From Gemmatimonadota bacterium (lineage in GTDB: Bacteria > Gemmatimonadota > Gemmatimonadetes > Gemmatimonadales > GWC2-71-9): 64,000 nucleotides of DNA. How positions within the stretch are numbered: position 1 is the stretch's first letter; each line of letters opens with the position of its first letter. Below are positions 55,722 through 64,000 of the stretch, piece by piece. The position numbers and the translations under genes were made by a program. The DNA lies in assembly GCA_016704275.1 (NCBI GenBank), contig JADJAK010000003.1:62001-126000 (forward strand), in the 5' to 3' direction. The notes beneath the pieces were generated by a model. The model had not been told where the DNA came from. It saw nothing but the letters and a program-made list of their open reading frames with translations, and ran no database searches.

Positions 55722-55750
55722 TTGCCCAGAGCCCATGCGGGGCCTACTCT
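55722..55750 (+). promoter_or_regulatory. Sigma70-type promoter before the TPR gene
   Basis: TTGCCC (55722-55727) and TACTCT (55745-55750) are separated by 17 bases. The start would be near 55757, 45 bases before the ATG. This makes the TPR-polyprenyl-tatA run an independent unit. Confidence 0.5.
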
Positions 55751-55801
55751 TCAAGCGTAAGTCCCGTCGCCACTTGGCCCATTCCCTCACCCCGGTCGAC
55801 C

Positions 55802-57754
55802 ATGACGCTTGACAAGCTCAAAGTCGCTGCGCGCCAGCACGAACAGCGCGAGGAATGGCGCGAGGCGATCGAGCTGTACCGTCAGGCTGCCCGGGAGGGT
55901 GCCGGCGAGTCCGAGGGCGAGGACCCGTCGCTGTTCAATCGCATCGGCGATCTCGAACATCGCCTCGGCAACATCGCCGCCGCGTGTCAGGCGTGGGACC
56001 AGGCGGCCTCGCGGTACGGCGAGCACGGCCTCACCAACAACGCCATCGCCCTCTGCAACAAGATCCTGCGGCTCGAGCCGAGCCGGATCCGCACCTACCT
56101 TGACCTGGCGACCTATCAGGCGCGGAAGCGGATGCTGTTCGACGTGCGCGCCAACCTGACGGCGTATCGCGATCGGATGACGACGGTCGGACAGGGCGAT
56201 GAATCCCGCGAGGCGCTCGAGCGCTTCGGGGCAACGTTTGGTGGCTGGCGCGAACTGCGCAAGGTGATGGACGAGTTGCTCGGACGCGACGCGGCGGATG
56301 GCGATGAGGGGACCGGGACCTCTGGCGGGAGCGAAGGTGGCCAGGGCCTGATCTTCATCGATACCGGACCGGTGGAATTCGAGCGGGCATCCGAGGTGGC
56401 GCCCACCACCCCGCTCCAGCTCGAGTCGACGGTGCTCGGTGGTGTGGAGATCGAACGTCCGAGCGACGGTGTGGTGCTCGATGGCCTCGAGTCCAGCAGC
56501 GCCGACGCGGCCGACCACCGCCCCGGCCCCGAAGGGGCGATCGCGGGGCTGCTCGACGTCGATCGGATGGCCGCGGAGATGGGGGATCAGGCGCAGGTGG
56601 AGGGATTCGACGGCGGTCGTCCCGAATCCGCGACCACGCCGGACAACGCCGTGCGCCTCGATGGGCTGGAGCAGAGCGAGTTCGTCGCGCCGACGGAGGC
56701 GATTGCGCCGTCGCCCGATGCGGCGGCGCTCAGCGACGTGGTCTTCATCGACATCGGCGGGGTGGGTGCGGTGCCGGCGTCGGACGCCGAGGCTGCCGCC
56801 CCCGCGCTGATGGAGCCGTCGGACGCCGACCCGAATGATCCCCTCGGCCAACGGGTCACCGCGGCGGCGCTGTTCGAGTACGGCGATCGGGCGCGCGGCA
56901 TCGCGGCACTCGAGCGCGCGCTTGAGCTCTACATCGAGCGCGACGAACCGCTGCACGCGTGGCAGGTGTCCGGCGAGCTCATCCAGGCCGAACCGCAGTC
57001 GATCAACCGCTATCAGGCGCGCGTCGAAGTGGCGGCGAAGATGAAGGACACGCCGAAGCTGTGCGAGGCTTACCAGGCGCTCGGCGAAGCCCTCGTCCGC
57101 GCCGGCAGCGAGGAGAAGGCGATCGCCGTCTATCGCCGCCTGCTCGAGCTCGATGAGTTGAACCCGGCCGCACGCGCCGCACTGCGCGCCATGGTCCCCG
57201 AGGGGAGCACGCCGGTGGTGCCCGAAGGGTTCGTCGACTTCGGCGCGATGGTGATCGATGACGCCGGGCCGCGCAGCACCCGGATGCGCACCGAGACGAC
57301 CGGGATCTCCGCCGACGAGGATGAGACGTTCCGCGAGGCGCTGGCCGAGTTCAAGCGCGCGCTCGACCAGAACCTCCCGATGGAAGATCATCAGGCGCAC
57401 TACGACCTCGGCATCGCCTTCAAGGAGATGGGGTTGCTCGAGGAGGCCATCGGCGAGTTCCAGAAGGCGATGCGCTCCAACGAGGGGCGGCTGCGCACGG
57501 CGGAAGCCCTGGGCGCCACCTTCCTCGAGAAGGGGATGCCGCCGGTGGCGGAGGCCGTGCTGCGCAGCGTCGAGCGCGGTCCGGAGGACGACGCCGAGAA
57601 GATCGGCGTGCTCTACTGGCTGGGGCGCGCGCTCGAGGCGCAAGGGAAGGGCGAGGTGGCGCGGGGCTTCTACGAGCGCGTGCTCGCGGTCGAAGTGAGC
57701 TTCATGGATGCGACGGAGCGGATCATCCGGATTGCGGCGGAGCATTCCGCGTGA
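55802..57754 (+). CDS. Large TPR-repeat protein
   Basis: A 650-residue protein with TPR blocks at both ends (about 1-120 and 350-640) and an acidic, low-complexity middle (about 165-345) that repeats FIDTGPVEFE/FIDIGGVGAV-type and VRLDGLE/VVLDGLE phrases. There is no signal peptide. The C-terminal TPRs include AHYDLGIAFKEMGLLEEAIG. The ATG at 55802 starts the first TPR helix; the open frame upstream is non-conserved. The repeated phrases suggest short docking motifs. The function is unknown. Confidence 0.8.
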   Translation: MTLDKLKVAARQHEQREEWREAIELYRQAAREGAGESEGEDPSLFNRIGDLEHRLGNIAAACQAWDQAASRYGEHGLTNNAIALCNKILRLEPSRIRTYLDLATYQARKRMLFDVRANLTAYRDRMTTVGQGDESREALERFGATFGGWRELRKVMDELLGRDAADGDEGTGTSGGSEGGQGLIFIDTGPVEFERASEVAPTTPLQLESTVLGGVEIERPSDGVVLDGLESSSADAADHRPGPEGAIAGLLDVDRMAAEMGDQAQVEGFDGGRPESATTPDNAVRLDGLEQSEFVAPTEAIAPSPDAAALSDVVFIDIGGVGAVPASDAEAAAPALMEPSDADPNDPLGQRVTAAALFEYGDRARGIAALERALELYIERDEPLHAWQVSGELIQAEPQSINRYQARVEVAAKMKDTPKLCEAYQALGEALVRAGSEEKAIAVYRRLLELDELNPAARAALRAMVPEGSTPVVPEGFVDFGAMVIDDAGPRSTRMRTETTGISADEDETFREALAEFKRALDQNLPMEDHQAHYDLGIAFKEMGLLEEAIGEFQKAMRSNEGRLRTAEALGATFLEKGMPPVAEAVLRSVERGPEDDAEKIGVLYWLGRALEAQGKGEVARGFYERVLAVEVSFMDATERIIRIAAEHSA

Positions 57755-58743
57755 CCATCCCGCAGCTGGGGCCCACCTCGCTCACCGATCTGCAGGCGTC
57801 GGTACGGAGTCGCCTCGACGACGTCTCGGCCGAGATGCGCCGGATGATCGAGGAGGACTTTCCGCTCATCAGCGAAGTCAACCAGCACCTGCTGCAGATG
57901 CGCGGGAAGATGTTCCGCCCGACGCTGGTGCTGCTCGCCGACCAGGCCACTGGTGGGCCGACCGAACGGGCGGCCACCTTCGCCGCCGTGATCGAGGTGA
58001 TCCACCTCGCGACGCTGGTGCACGACGACTCGGTCGACCACTCCACGCTGCGCCGCGGCATGCCGACGATCAACGCCCTGTTCTCGCATCAGGTGTCGGT
58101 GATCATGGGCGACTTCCTCTACTCGCGCGCGGTCGTGGAGCTGGTGCGGTTGGGGAACCTCGACGCCCTGCGGATCCTCTCGCGTGTCACCACCGCGATG
58201 ACGGTCGGCGAGATGCGGCAGCTGCTGGCAGACGACCCGCTCTCGTTCGGCGAGCCGGAGTACGACCTCCTGATCAAGGCAAAGACCGCCTCGCTCATGT
58301 CCGGGGCGTGCGAAGTCGGCGCCCTCGAGGCGCCGCTGGCCCAGCGTCGTGCGCTGGCCTCCTTCGGGGAGAAGCTCGGGATGATCTTCCAGATCACCGA
58401 CGACCTGCTCGACTACACCGCCGACGAGACCACGACCGGCAAGCCGTCGGGGCTCGACCTGCACGAGCACAAGGTCACGCTCCCGCTCATCTATGCGATT
58501 CCCAGGCTCTCGCCGGTCGAGCGGGCCGAATTGGAAGCGCTCATGCGCGATCCGACCCCCAGCGAGGACGCGATCGCCAGCGTCGTGGCCTCGGTGCGCG
58601 CCCATGGCGGGCTCGACTACGCGCGGGATCGCGCCCAGCGACTCATCCTCGAGGCCGAGGAGGAGCTCGCGTTGCTTCCTGATACGCCCGCGCGCGACAT
58701 CCTCCGAGCCTCGCTCGGCTACGTTCTCGAGCGGAGGCGCTGA
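57751..58743 (+). CDS. Polyprenyl diphosphate synthase
   Basis: A trans-prenyltransferase of 330 residues that extends isoprenoid chains for quinone or carrier lipid. The two aspartate motifs are HDDSVDHSTLRRG (about 91-103) and ITDDLLDYT (about 213-221). GKMFRPTLVLLA and KVTLPLIYA also fit. Chain length cannot be read reliably; octaprenyl or heptaprenyl synthases are the closest type. The GTG start overlaps the TPR stop (GTGA). Confidence 0.9.
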   Translation: MTIPQLGPTSLTDLQASVRSRLDDVSAEMRRMIEEDFPLISEVNQHLLQMRGKMFRPTLVLLADQATGGPTERAATFAAVIEVIHLATLVHDDSVDHSTLRRGMPTINALFSHQVSVIMGDFLYSRAVVELVRLGNLDALRILSRVTTAMTVGEMRQLLADDPLSFGEPEYDLLIKAKTASLMSGACEVGALEAPLAQRRALASFGEKLGMIFQITDDLLDYTADETTTGKPSGLDLHEHKVTLPLIYAIPRLSPVERAELEALMRDPTPSEDAIASVVASVRAHGGLDYARDRAQRLILEAEEELALLPDTPARDILRASLGYVLERRR

Positions 58744-59015
58744 TGGCGTCCGGACCTCGTCGGCCTCGGTTCTATCTCGGTGTGCTTGCGGCCGGTTTCA
58801 TCACCGGCGGCCTGCTTTCGGCGCTGCTGGAGCGGTTCCTGCCGGAAAGCGCCGCCCGCAGCTTTTTCACCACGGCCGTCACGCCCTCCCTGGGGCCTGT
58901 GTCCGTGGATCTCCTCGTGGTATCGTTCACCATTGGCCCCATGGGGCTGCATGTGACGGTTCTGAGCCTGATTGGCGTCGCGATGGCGTACTACGGAGCT
59001 CGATCCCTCTTCTGA
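58743..59015 (+). CDS. Small membrane protein, DUF4321-like
   Basis: A 90-residue protein with two hydrophobic segments (FYLGVLAAGFITGGLLSALL and VTVLSLIGVAMAYYGARSLF). It resembles the DUF4321 family of short membrane proteins, which have no known function. The overlap TGATG with the prenyl synthase and the close tatA gene place it in the same operon. Confidence 0.62.
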   Translation: MASGPRRPRFYLGVLAAGFITGGLLSALLERFLPESAARSFFTTAVTPSLGPVSVDLLVVSFTIGPMGLHVTVLSLIGVAMAYYGARSLF

Positions 59016-59028
59016 CCCGGAGTAGGCG

Positions 59029-59283
59029 ATGTTCGGCAATCTTGGCTTCATGGAGATCATGATCATCATGGGCGTCGTGCTCCTGTTCTTCGGGGCGAAG
59101 CGCCTCCCCGAGATCGGGTCGTCCATGGGACGCGGCATCCGGGAGTTCCAGCGCTCGTTCAAGGACACGCAGGACGCGGTGTTGAACGTGCCGCCCGCCT
59201 CCGACGACCGGACCCCGAAGCGGATGATCGACGCCGCCGACGACATCCCCGCTGGTGGCGAGCCGAAGCGGCTGTCGCAGTAA
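59029..59283 (+). CDS. tatA: Twin-arginine translocase subunit TatA
   Basis: An 84-residue TatA/B/E protein: N-terminal membrane helix (FMEIMIIMGVVLLFFGAKRL), the hinge FGAKRLPEIGSSMGRGIREF and an amphipathic helix, followed by a polar tail. The size and FGAKRLPE favour TatA over TatB. Its partner TatC is the N-terminal half of the fusion 3.4 kb upstream. The ATG follows GGAG. A strong bidirectional terminator ends the unit. Confidence 0.92.
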   Translation: MFGNLGFMEIMIIMGVVLLFFGAKRLPEIGSSMGRGIREFQRSFKDTQDAVLNVPPASDDRTPKRMIDAADDIPAGGEPKRLSQ

Positions 59284-59303
59284 GCGCCGCAACTCCCAGC
59301 AAT

Positions 59304-59342
59304 GAAACGGGCCCCCGAGTCGATGACTCGGGGGCCCGTTTC
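59304..59342. terminator. Bidirectional terminator between tatA and ppiD
   Basis: An 18-bp perfect stem (59304-59321 with 59325-59342) around a GAT loop ends in GAAAC/GTTTC at its base. It therefore offers T-rich ends on both strands for the convergent tatA and ppiD transcripts. Confidence 0.88.
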
Positions 59343-59366
59343 AGTTTCCTTCAGCGAGGCGGTCGA

Positions 59367-61205
59367 TCAGGGACCGGTTGCGCCGGGCTGCGCGATCGGC
59401 GCCGTGGCTTCGATCTGCGCGTTGGTCTTGAAGAGCGCATCACGCTTGTCGACGACCTTCGCCGCCTTGCGGATCGACGCCAGGTACTGGCGAATCCGCT
59501 CCTGGCGCATCCCCTGGATCGCATCGGCGCGCAGCTGGTCCTTGCCGGTCACGAAGGCGAGGGAGTCCGCCGGCAGACGCTGGATCATCTGCACGACGTA
59601 GAGGCCTTCCTCGGTCTGGATGACGTCGGAGGTCTGGCCGTCCCGCAGCCCGAAGATGGCGCCGACGAGCTTGGCGTTGCTGATCGGCGGTGCGACGCGG
59701 GCGAAGGCCGGGAACTCGCGATTCGAGAGGCCCAGGGCCTTCGACGCCTCGGGCAGCGGCGTGCCTGCCTTGACCCGACCGATCAACTCGTTCGCGATCG
59801 CCTTGGCCTTCTCGTCCTTCTTCTCCTCGCGGGCCTGCCGCTCCACCGTGCCGCGAATCTGCTGCAGCGTCGGCGTCCCGGCCTCGGCGATCGAGTCGAG
59901 GCGGAAGACGTAGAACGCCGTCTCACCTTCGATGACCGGAGAGGTCTCGCCCTGCTTGGCGCGCATCGACCACGCCCCGGCATCCGGAATCACGTACGGC
60001 CCGAGGAGCACGCGGCCCCCCTGCTGCACGGCGCCGGTCTGCCCGATCGGGAGGCGGAGCACCCGAGCCACCGTGTCGAGCGCGGCCGGATCGAGGTGCT
60101 CGGCGCCGAGGCGCTCCAGCGAATCGGCCATGGCGTCGACCTGGTCGCGGTGCGTGCCGGCCAGCTCGAAGGGAATCAGGACGTGACGCGCGGTCGCCGA
60201 ATCGGCGGTGCGCTTGGTGACCTCGATCAGGTGGTACCCGAACGACGTCTTGACCGGCTGGCTCAGCGTGTTGAGCGGCAACGAGAAGGCGGCGGTGTCG
60301 AACGGCGCCACCATCGCGCCCTTCGCAAAGGTGCCCAGCTCGCCGCCATTGGCCGCGCTGCCATCGCTCGACTCGCGTCGCGCCACTTCGGCGAACGGCG
60401 CGCCGCCGACCAGCTCGGCGCGGACCGCGGTGACTCGCGCGAGCGCGGCCGCCGAGTCCGACGCGTCCAGGCCGCGCGGCACCGACACGAAGCTCATGAA
60501 GGAGGAGCGCGGACGCTCGAATTCCTTCTTGTGCGCGGCGTAGTAGGCCTCGACTTCGGCGGGCGTGACGCTGACCGCCGTGTCCGAGATCAGGCTCTGG
60601 CCGATGATGGCCGTGAGCGAGATCTTGGCGAGTTCCTTCTGGTCCCGGTAGCGCTCCCAGAGGGCGGCATCCGAGAGATAGGCATCGGCCGTGATCGCCA
60701 CCAGCAGCTTCCGCCGCATCAGCTCTTCGCGATACTGCGCCTCGAGCTGCGGGATGAACTGCTGCCCGACCGGCGACGCCAGCCACCGCTGGTACTTCGA
60801 CATGTCGAACTTGCCGTTGGTCTGGAAGTCCGGTGCCGTCTGCACCTCATCCGGCGGGACGTTGCGCAGGACATCGGCCACCTCGTCGGCGGTCACGGTG
60901 ATGTTGCGGCGCTTGATCTCGCTGGTCAGCGAGACGTTCTGGATCAGCTGCTCCCAGACGTCGTTGCGGACCTGCTCGAGGTCGTCCATGCCGAGGCTGC
61001 CACCCTTCTGGGTGACGGCGTTCTGGACCGCGGCGGAGTAGAGGCGCGAATCGATCTTCTGGCCGTTGACCGAGCCGACGGAGGTGTTCGTCATGAACCC
61101 GCCCGACCCGGTGATGCCGCTGAGGTCGACGATCATCCAGACGAGGAAGGTGATCGTGATCAGCAGGACGACCGGCTTGGCGGCGTTGCGGAAGGCTTGC
61201 ATCAT
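59367..61205 (-). CDS. ppiD: Peptidylprolyl isomerase PpiD/SurA-like
   Basis: A membrane-anchored periplasmic folding factor of 612 residues. One N-terminal helix (VVLLITITFLVWMIVDLSG), a SurA_N-like chaperone region (QKIDSRLYSAAVQ, about 49-190) and a parvulin domain at about 255-340 (FAEVARRESSDGSAANGGEL, FSLPLNTLSQPVKTSFGYHL). A second, degenerate isomerase-like segment follows near 400-550. It assists exported and outer-membrane proteins. It converges on tatA and has its own promoter. Confidence 0.9.
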   Translation of the reverse strand: MMQAFRNAAKPVVLLITITFLVWMIVDLSGITGSGGFMTNTSVGSVNGQKIDSRLYSAAVQNAVTQKGGSLGMDDLEQVRNDVWEQLIQNVSLTSEIKRRNITVTADEVADVLRNVPPDEVQTAPDFQTNGKFDMSKYQRWLASPVGQQFIPQLEAQYREELMRRKLLVAITADAYLSDAALWERYRDQKELAKISLTAIIGQSLISDTAVSVTPAEVEAYYAAHKKEFERPRSSFMSFVSVPRGLDASDSAAALARVTAVRAELVGGAPFAEVARRESSDGSAANGGELGTFAKGAMVAPFDTAAFSLPLNTLSQPVKTSFGYHLIEVTKRTADSATARHVLIPFELAGTHRDQVDAMADSLERLGAEHLDPAALDTVARVLRLPIGQTGAVQQGGRVLLGPYVIPDAGAWSMRAKQGETSPVIEGETAFYVFRLDSIAEAGTPTLQQIRGTVERQAREEKKDEKAKAIANELIGRVKAGTPLPEASKALGLSNREFPAFARVAPPISNAKLVGAIFGLRDGQTSDVIQTEEGLYVVQMIQRLPADSLAFVTGKDQLRADAIQGMRQERIRQYLASIRKAAKVVDKRDALFKTNAQIEATAPIAQPGATGP

Positions 61206-61247
61206 AGGCGGTCAACCAGCTCCGGACTGAGAAGGAAACAGCCCGCA

Positions 61248-61276
61248 AAGCTAGGGTGGCGAGGGGGGAACCTCAA
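61248..61276 (-). promoter_or_regulatory. Sigma70-type promoter of ppiD
   Basis: On the minus strand TTGAGG (61276-61271) and TAGCTT (61253-61248) are 17 bases apart, giving a leader of about 36 bases before the ppiD ATG at 61205. Confidence 0.6.
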
Positions 61277-61289
61277 GCCGGGGGTCGCC

Positions 61290-61317
61290 TTGACACCGCC
61301 ACCGGGGACGCTAGAGT
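61290..61317 (+). promoter_or_regulatory. Sigma70-type promoter of the TPR-aroQ-efp unit
   Basis: TTGACA (61290-61295), a perfect -35 box, and TAGAGT (61312-61317) are separated by 16 bases. The start would be near 61324, 33 bases before the ATG. It is back-to-back with the ppiD promoter. Confidence 0.62.
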
Positions 61318-61356
61318 TGGCCTCCCACCCCTTGTCCTCTCGTTGCTCAGGACCGG

Positions 61357-62229
61357 ATGTCACACAGCCCCGAACTCGACCACCTCGCCGCCCGCTGGGC
61401 GGAAGCCCCCGACGGGACGGCATTCGCCGCGCTCGCCGATGGGCTCCGCAAGGCCGGGGCGCTCGCCGAGGCGGAGGCCGTGGCGCTGGTCGGACTGTCG
61501 CGGCACCCCGAACTGGTCCCGGGCCTGATTGCCCTGGCCAAGGTCCGCGAAGCCCAAGGGGACCTCGCCGGGGCCGCCGCGACCCTCCAGCGCGCCCTCG
61601 GGGCGGATCCCAGCCACCCGGTGGTGCTGGAGGCCCTCGCCGGCCTCGCAGCGGCCTCCGGCGACCCCGAGGGCTCCCGGGCGTGGTTGGTGGTCGCCGA
61701 GGCCGCCGAGGCCGCCGAGGACGACCCCGAGGTCTTCCCGGCGCCCGACCTCGTCGAGTCGACGGTCGAGACGGAGGCGATTGCGGCCTTCGAGGCGGAG
61801 GTGGCGGCCGACGACGACTGGAACGAGGGCGGCCTCTGGTCCGAGGACGATGCGGCCGATGCCGAAAGCGAGGCGCCGGAGCTGGTGACCGAATCGCTGG
61901 CCAACCTCTTCTTCCACCAGGGACACCTCGATCGCGCGGCGGCGGCCTTCCGGACGCTGGCGGATCGTCACCCCGAGCACACCGAGTTCGCCAGCCGGGC
62001 CGAGGCAATCGAGCGCGACCTGCAGGCCCGTCGCCCGCGTCCCTTCGACTCGGCCGTCAGCGGCGGCACCCCGCTCGGCGAGTGGCTCGCCCGGGTGGCC
62101 GCCGCCGCCCCGGCCGTGTCCGCGCGGGACGAGGGTTTCGACGCCTTCTACGAGGCGCCGCTGCCGGCCGCCCGGGACACGGCAGACTTCACGGCGTTTC
62201 AGGACTGGCTCAAGGGGCTCGGCCGATGA
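61357..62229 (+). CDS. TPR-repeat protein
   Basis: A 290-residue protein, Ala/Glu-rich, with TPR helices at about 5-110 (ALIALAKVREAQGDLAGAAA-like) and 180-215 (LANLFFHQGHLDRAAAAFRT), and an acidic region between. No signal peptide is present. It is coupled to aroQ by ATGA. The role is unknown; similar TPR genes occur near several operons in this window. Confidence 0.75.
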   Translation: MSHSPELDHLAARWAEAPDGTAFAALADGLRKAGALAEAEAVALVGLSRHPELVPGLIALAKVREAQGDLAGAAATLQRALGADPSHPVVLEALAGLAAASGDPEGSRAWLVVAEAAEAAEDDPEVFPAPDLVESTVETEAIAAFEAEVAADDDWNEGGLWSEDDAADAESEAPELVTESLANLFFHQGHLDRAAAAFRTLADRHPEHTEFASRAEAIERDLQARRPRPFDSAVSGGTPLGEWLARVAAAAPAVSARDEGFDAFYEAPLPAARDTADFTAFQDWLKGLGR

Positions 62230-62666
62230 TCCGGATCACTGTCCTCAACGGACCGAATCTCAATCTCCTCGGCCAGCGCGAGCCGACGATCTACGGCGCC
62301 ACGACGCTCGCGGAGCTCGAGGCACAGGTCCGCGCCCGCGCCGCGACCCTCGACGTGGCCATCGAGTGGATCCAATCGAACCACGAAGGGGAGTTGGTGG
62401 ACGTGGTGCAGGGGCTGCGCGCCCATGCCGATGGCGCGATCGTCAACCTCGGTGCCTACACCCACACCTCGCTCGCGCTCCGCGACGCATTCCTCGCGGC
62501 GCCGATCCCGTTCATCGAAGTGCACCTCTCCAATCTCTATCGTCGCGAAGCCGCGCGGCATCATTCGCTCACCGCCGACCAGGCGATCGGGATGATCAGC
62601 GGACTGGGCGCGCGCGGGTACCTGCTCGCCCTCGACGCACTCGCCGGCATCCTGCGGGATGGTTGA
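62226..62666 (+). CDS. aroQ: 3-dehydroquinate dehydratase, type II
   Basis: It dehydrates 3-dehydroquinate in the shikimate pathway. The 146-residue protein has NGPNLNLLGQREPTIYG, the flexible-loop residues RE.TIYG, QSNHEGELVD, NLGAYTHTSLALRDA and IEVHLSN, all active-site motifs of the dodecameric type II enzyme. The ATG at 62226 overlaps the TPR stop; a much longer open frame extends upstream but only antisense to ppiD. The order aroQ-peptidase-efp is also known from Bacillus. Confidence 0.96.
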   Translation: MIRITVLNGPNLNLLGQREPTIYGATTLAELEAQVRARAATLDVAIEWIQSNHEGELVDVVQGLRAHADGAIVNLGAYTHTSLALRDAFLAAPIPFIEVHLSNLYRREAARHHSLTADQAIGMISGLGARGYLLALDALAGILRDG

Positions 62667-63741
62667 CCGCCGCCAGGCGAGGCAGGCTGCGGTGCGTCGG
62701 GCGCTGGTCGCCGAGGGACTCGACGCGTTGCTGGTGAGTCACCTCCCCAACATCCGATGGCTCACCGGCTTCACCGGCTCCGCGGCGCAACTCCTCCTGA
62801 CCGCCGAGCATGCGCTGCTGCTCACCGACTTCCGGTACGCCACGCAGGCGCCGCAGGAAGCGGGGAGTGCGGCCGATGTCGTCATTGAGCGGGCTTCGGT
62901 CTGGGAGCGGATCCGCCGCGAGGTCGAGCGGCGCAAGCTGGAGGCGATCGGCTTCGAGGCCACCAGCCTCACGGTGCGTGACGCCGAACGCCTCGAGGGC
63001 GCCGCCCGGGGCCGCTTCCGCCCGGTCAGCGAGTTGGTCGAGGGGCAGCGCCAGGTGAAGGACGACGAGGAGCTCGCGGCGATTCGGGCGGCGGCTGCGC
63101 TGGCCCACGAGGCGCTGGACGCCGTGCTTCCGACGATCCGGGTCGGTGACCGCGAGATCGACGTCGCCGCGCGACTCGAGGCGGCGCTGCGGGTTCGCGG
63201 CAGCGAGTGGCATCCGTTCCAGACGATCGTCGCCTCCGGACCGCGCTCGGCGCTCCCGCATGCGGGGACGTCGGAGCGGGTCATCGGGCGGGGGGAGTTC
63301 CTCCTGATCGACTACGGGGCGATCGTCGACGGCTACTGTTCAGACATCACGCGGACGGTGGTGGTCGGGGCCGCGCCGGATGAGCGTCAGCAGCGGATTT
63401 ACGGCTTGGTGCAGTCCGCGCAGCGGATCGCCCGGGAGGCGGTCCGGGCCGGGATGACCGGTCGGGAGGCCGATGCCCTGGCCCGGACGCCACTCGCCGA
63501 AGCGGGCTACGGCGAGGCGTTCGGCCATTCGCTGGGGCACGGGATCGGATTGGAAGTCCATGAATCACCACGACTTGCCGCCACCTCCGACGGGCTCCTC
63601 CCGGTCGGGGCGGTGGTCACGATTGAACCGGGGATCTATCTTCCCGGTTGGGGTGGGGTCCGCCTCGAGGACGACGTCTGGCTCTCCGCCGACGGTCCGG
63701 TCCTCCTGAGCAACGGCCACACCGATTTACTCACGATCTGA
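62659..63741 (+). CDS. M24 family Xaa-Pro aminopeptidase
   Basis: A 360-residue metallopeptidase that removes residues before proline. The N-terminal creatinase-like domain (LLVSHLPNIRWLTGFTGSAA) is followed by the pita-bread domain. Metal ligands are in LIDYGAIVDGYCSDITRT (two Asp), GHSLGHGIGLEVHE (His), TIEPGIYLPGWGGVRLED (two Glu). It overlaps aroQ by 8 bases and precedes efp. That neighbourhood may reflect handling of proline-rich peptides, but this is a guess. Confidence 0.92.
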   Translation: MVDRRQARQAAVRRALVAEGLDALLVSHLPNIRWLTGFTGSAAQLLLTAEHALLLTDFRYATQAPQEAGSAADVVIERASVWERIRREVERRKLEAIGFEATSLTVRDAERLEGAARGRFRPVSELVEGQRQVKDDEELAAIRAAAALAHEALDAVLPTIRVGDREIDVAARLEAALRVRGSEWHPFQTIVASGPRSALPHAGTSERVIGRGEFLLIDYGAIVDGYCSDITRTVVVGAAPDERQQRIYGLVQSAQRIAREAVRAGMTGREADALARTPLAEAGYGEAFGHSLGHGIGLEVHESPRLAATSDGLLPVGAVVTIEPGIYLPGWGGVRLEDDVWLSADGPVLLSNGHTDLLTI

Positions 63742-63762
63742 GAGCCAGGGGCAGGAGACGGC

Positions 63763-64000
63763 GTGGCAAGTACCGCGGACATCCGCAACGGGATAGTGAT
63801 GGAGCAGGACGGCAAGCTGCTGCAGGTGGTCTACTTCCAGCACGTGAAGCCGGGGAAGGGAAGCGCCTTCGTGCGGACCAAGCTCCGGAATGTCCGGACC
63901 GGTCTGGTCGTCGAGCGGACCTTCCCGTCGGGCGAGCGCTTCACCGAAGTCGAGCTCAACCGTCGGCCGATGACCTATTCCTACAAGGATGGCGATTCGT
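63763..64000 (+). CDS. efp: Elongation factor P, 3'-truncated by window edge
   Basis: EF-P relieves ribosome stalling at polyproline. About 79 residues are visible of roughly 185. GTG at 63763 is the start, behind AGGAG (63752-63756). The sequence ADIRNGIVMEQDGKLLQVV and HVKPGKGSAFVRTKLRNV matches the KOW-like domain; the lysine in PGKG is the residue that is modified in many bacteria. FPSGERFTEVEL continues the fold. No modification enzyme is in the window. Confidence 0.95.
   Translation, partial: MASTADIRNGIVMEQDGKLLQVVYFQHVKPGKGSAFVRTKLRNVRTGLVVERTFPSGERFTEVELNRRPMTYSYKDGDS

Noticed and set aside
60096..62225. Plus-strand extension of aroQ through ppiD and the TPR gene
   Set aside because: The extension is antisense to ppiD and out of frame with the TPR gene; the real AroQ start is at 62226.

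Overview
The window is 64 kb of dense, GC-rich bacterial chromosome with about 60 protein genes and no rRNA, tRNA, phage, insertion sequence or CRISPR array that I could see. The organism is a diderm: it has lptD, bamD, the full tol-pal set, many lipoproteins and ppiD. The gene families point to Gemmatimonadota: an ECF sigma factor overlapping a Ser/Thr kinase that carries periplasmic TPRs, secreted 6-bladed propellers with a G-x-GPGE(F/Y) motif, and a GWxTD-like protein. The phylum is inferred from gene content, not tested.

Layout. 1-2.8 kb is the end of the alpha operon (rpsM-rpsK-rpsD-rpoA-rplQ) with a clear terminator. rpmB follows on the minus strand, divergent from gmd-rmd-carB-murB. 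9.4-16.6 kb is regulatory and mostly minus strand: TPR kinase plus ECF sigma factor, OmpR-type regulator plus histidine kinase, and a DoxX protein, with a duplicated-domain lipoprotein between them. 16.9-30.8 kb starts with a secreted propeller. It continues as a tightly overlapping run, wbpD-wbpE-wbpB-wbpA-ugd-uxs-TPR-lipoprotein-bamD-nadD-secA. 30.9-36.1 kb is a lineage-specific block: two secreted propellers, a GWxTD-like secreted protein and an orphan FitA-like antitoxin. 36.2-45.5 kb holds radC, rel, a Tat-exported phosphoesterase, an EVE protein, uvrB, tsaE-tsaB-rimI and ssb. 45.6-59.3 kb is an envelope cluster: a secreted protein, a sugar epimerase, tolQ-tolR-tolA-tolB-pal-cpoB, a fused tatC-lptD gene, a TPR protein, a polyprenyl synthase, a small membrane protein and tatA. 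The window ends with ppiD (minus strand) and TPR-aroQ-peptidase-efp.

How the genes work together. SecA and two Tat components export proteins; BamD, LptD, PpiD and Tol-Pal build and maintain the outer membrane. gmd/rmd, wbpABDE, ugd/uxs and a GalE-like epimerase make several nucleotide sugars for surface glycans, but no glycosyltransferase, flippase or polymerase is present here.

Most notable: (1) a 1,199-codon frame in which a complete TatC is followed directly by a signal-peptide-like helix and LptD; (2) five intergenic loci with heptanucleotide tandem arrays, usually as inverted pairs around a hairpin, that run into the stop codons of flanking genes; (3) a nested inverted repeat of about 200 nt between radC and rel; (4) probable leaderless promoters at the EVE and uvrB genes, the former inside a 20-bp perfect palindrome; (5) probable CTG (or ATC) start codons, best supported at tsaB.
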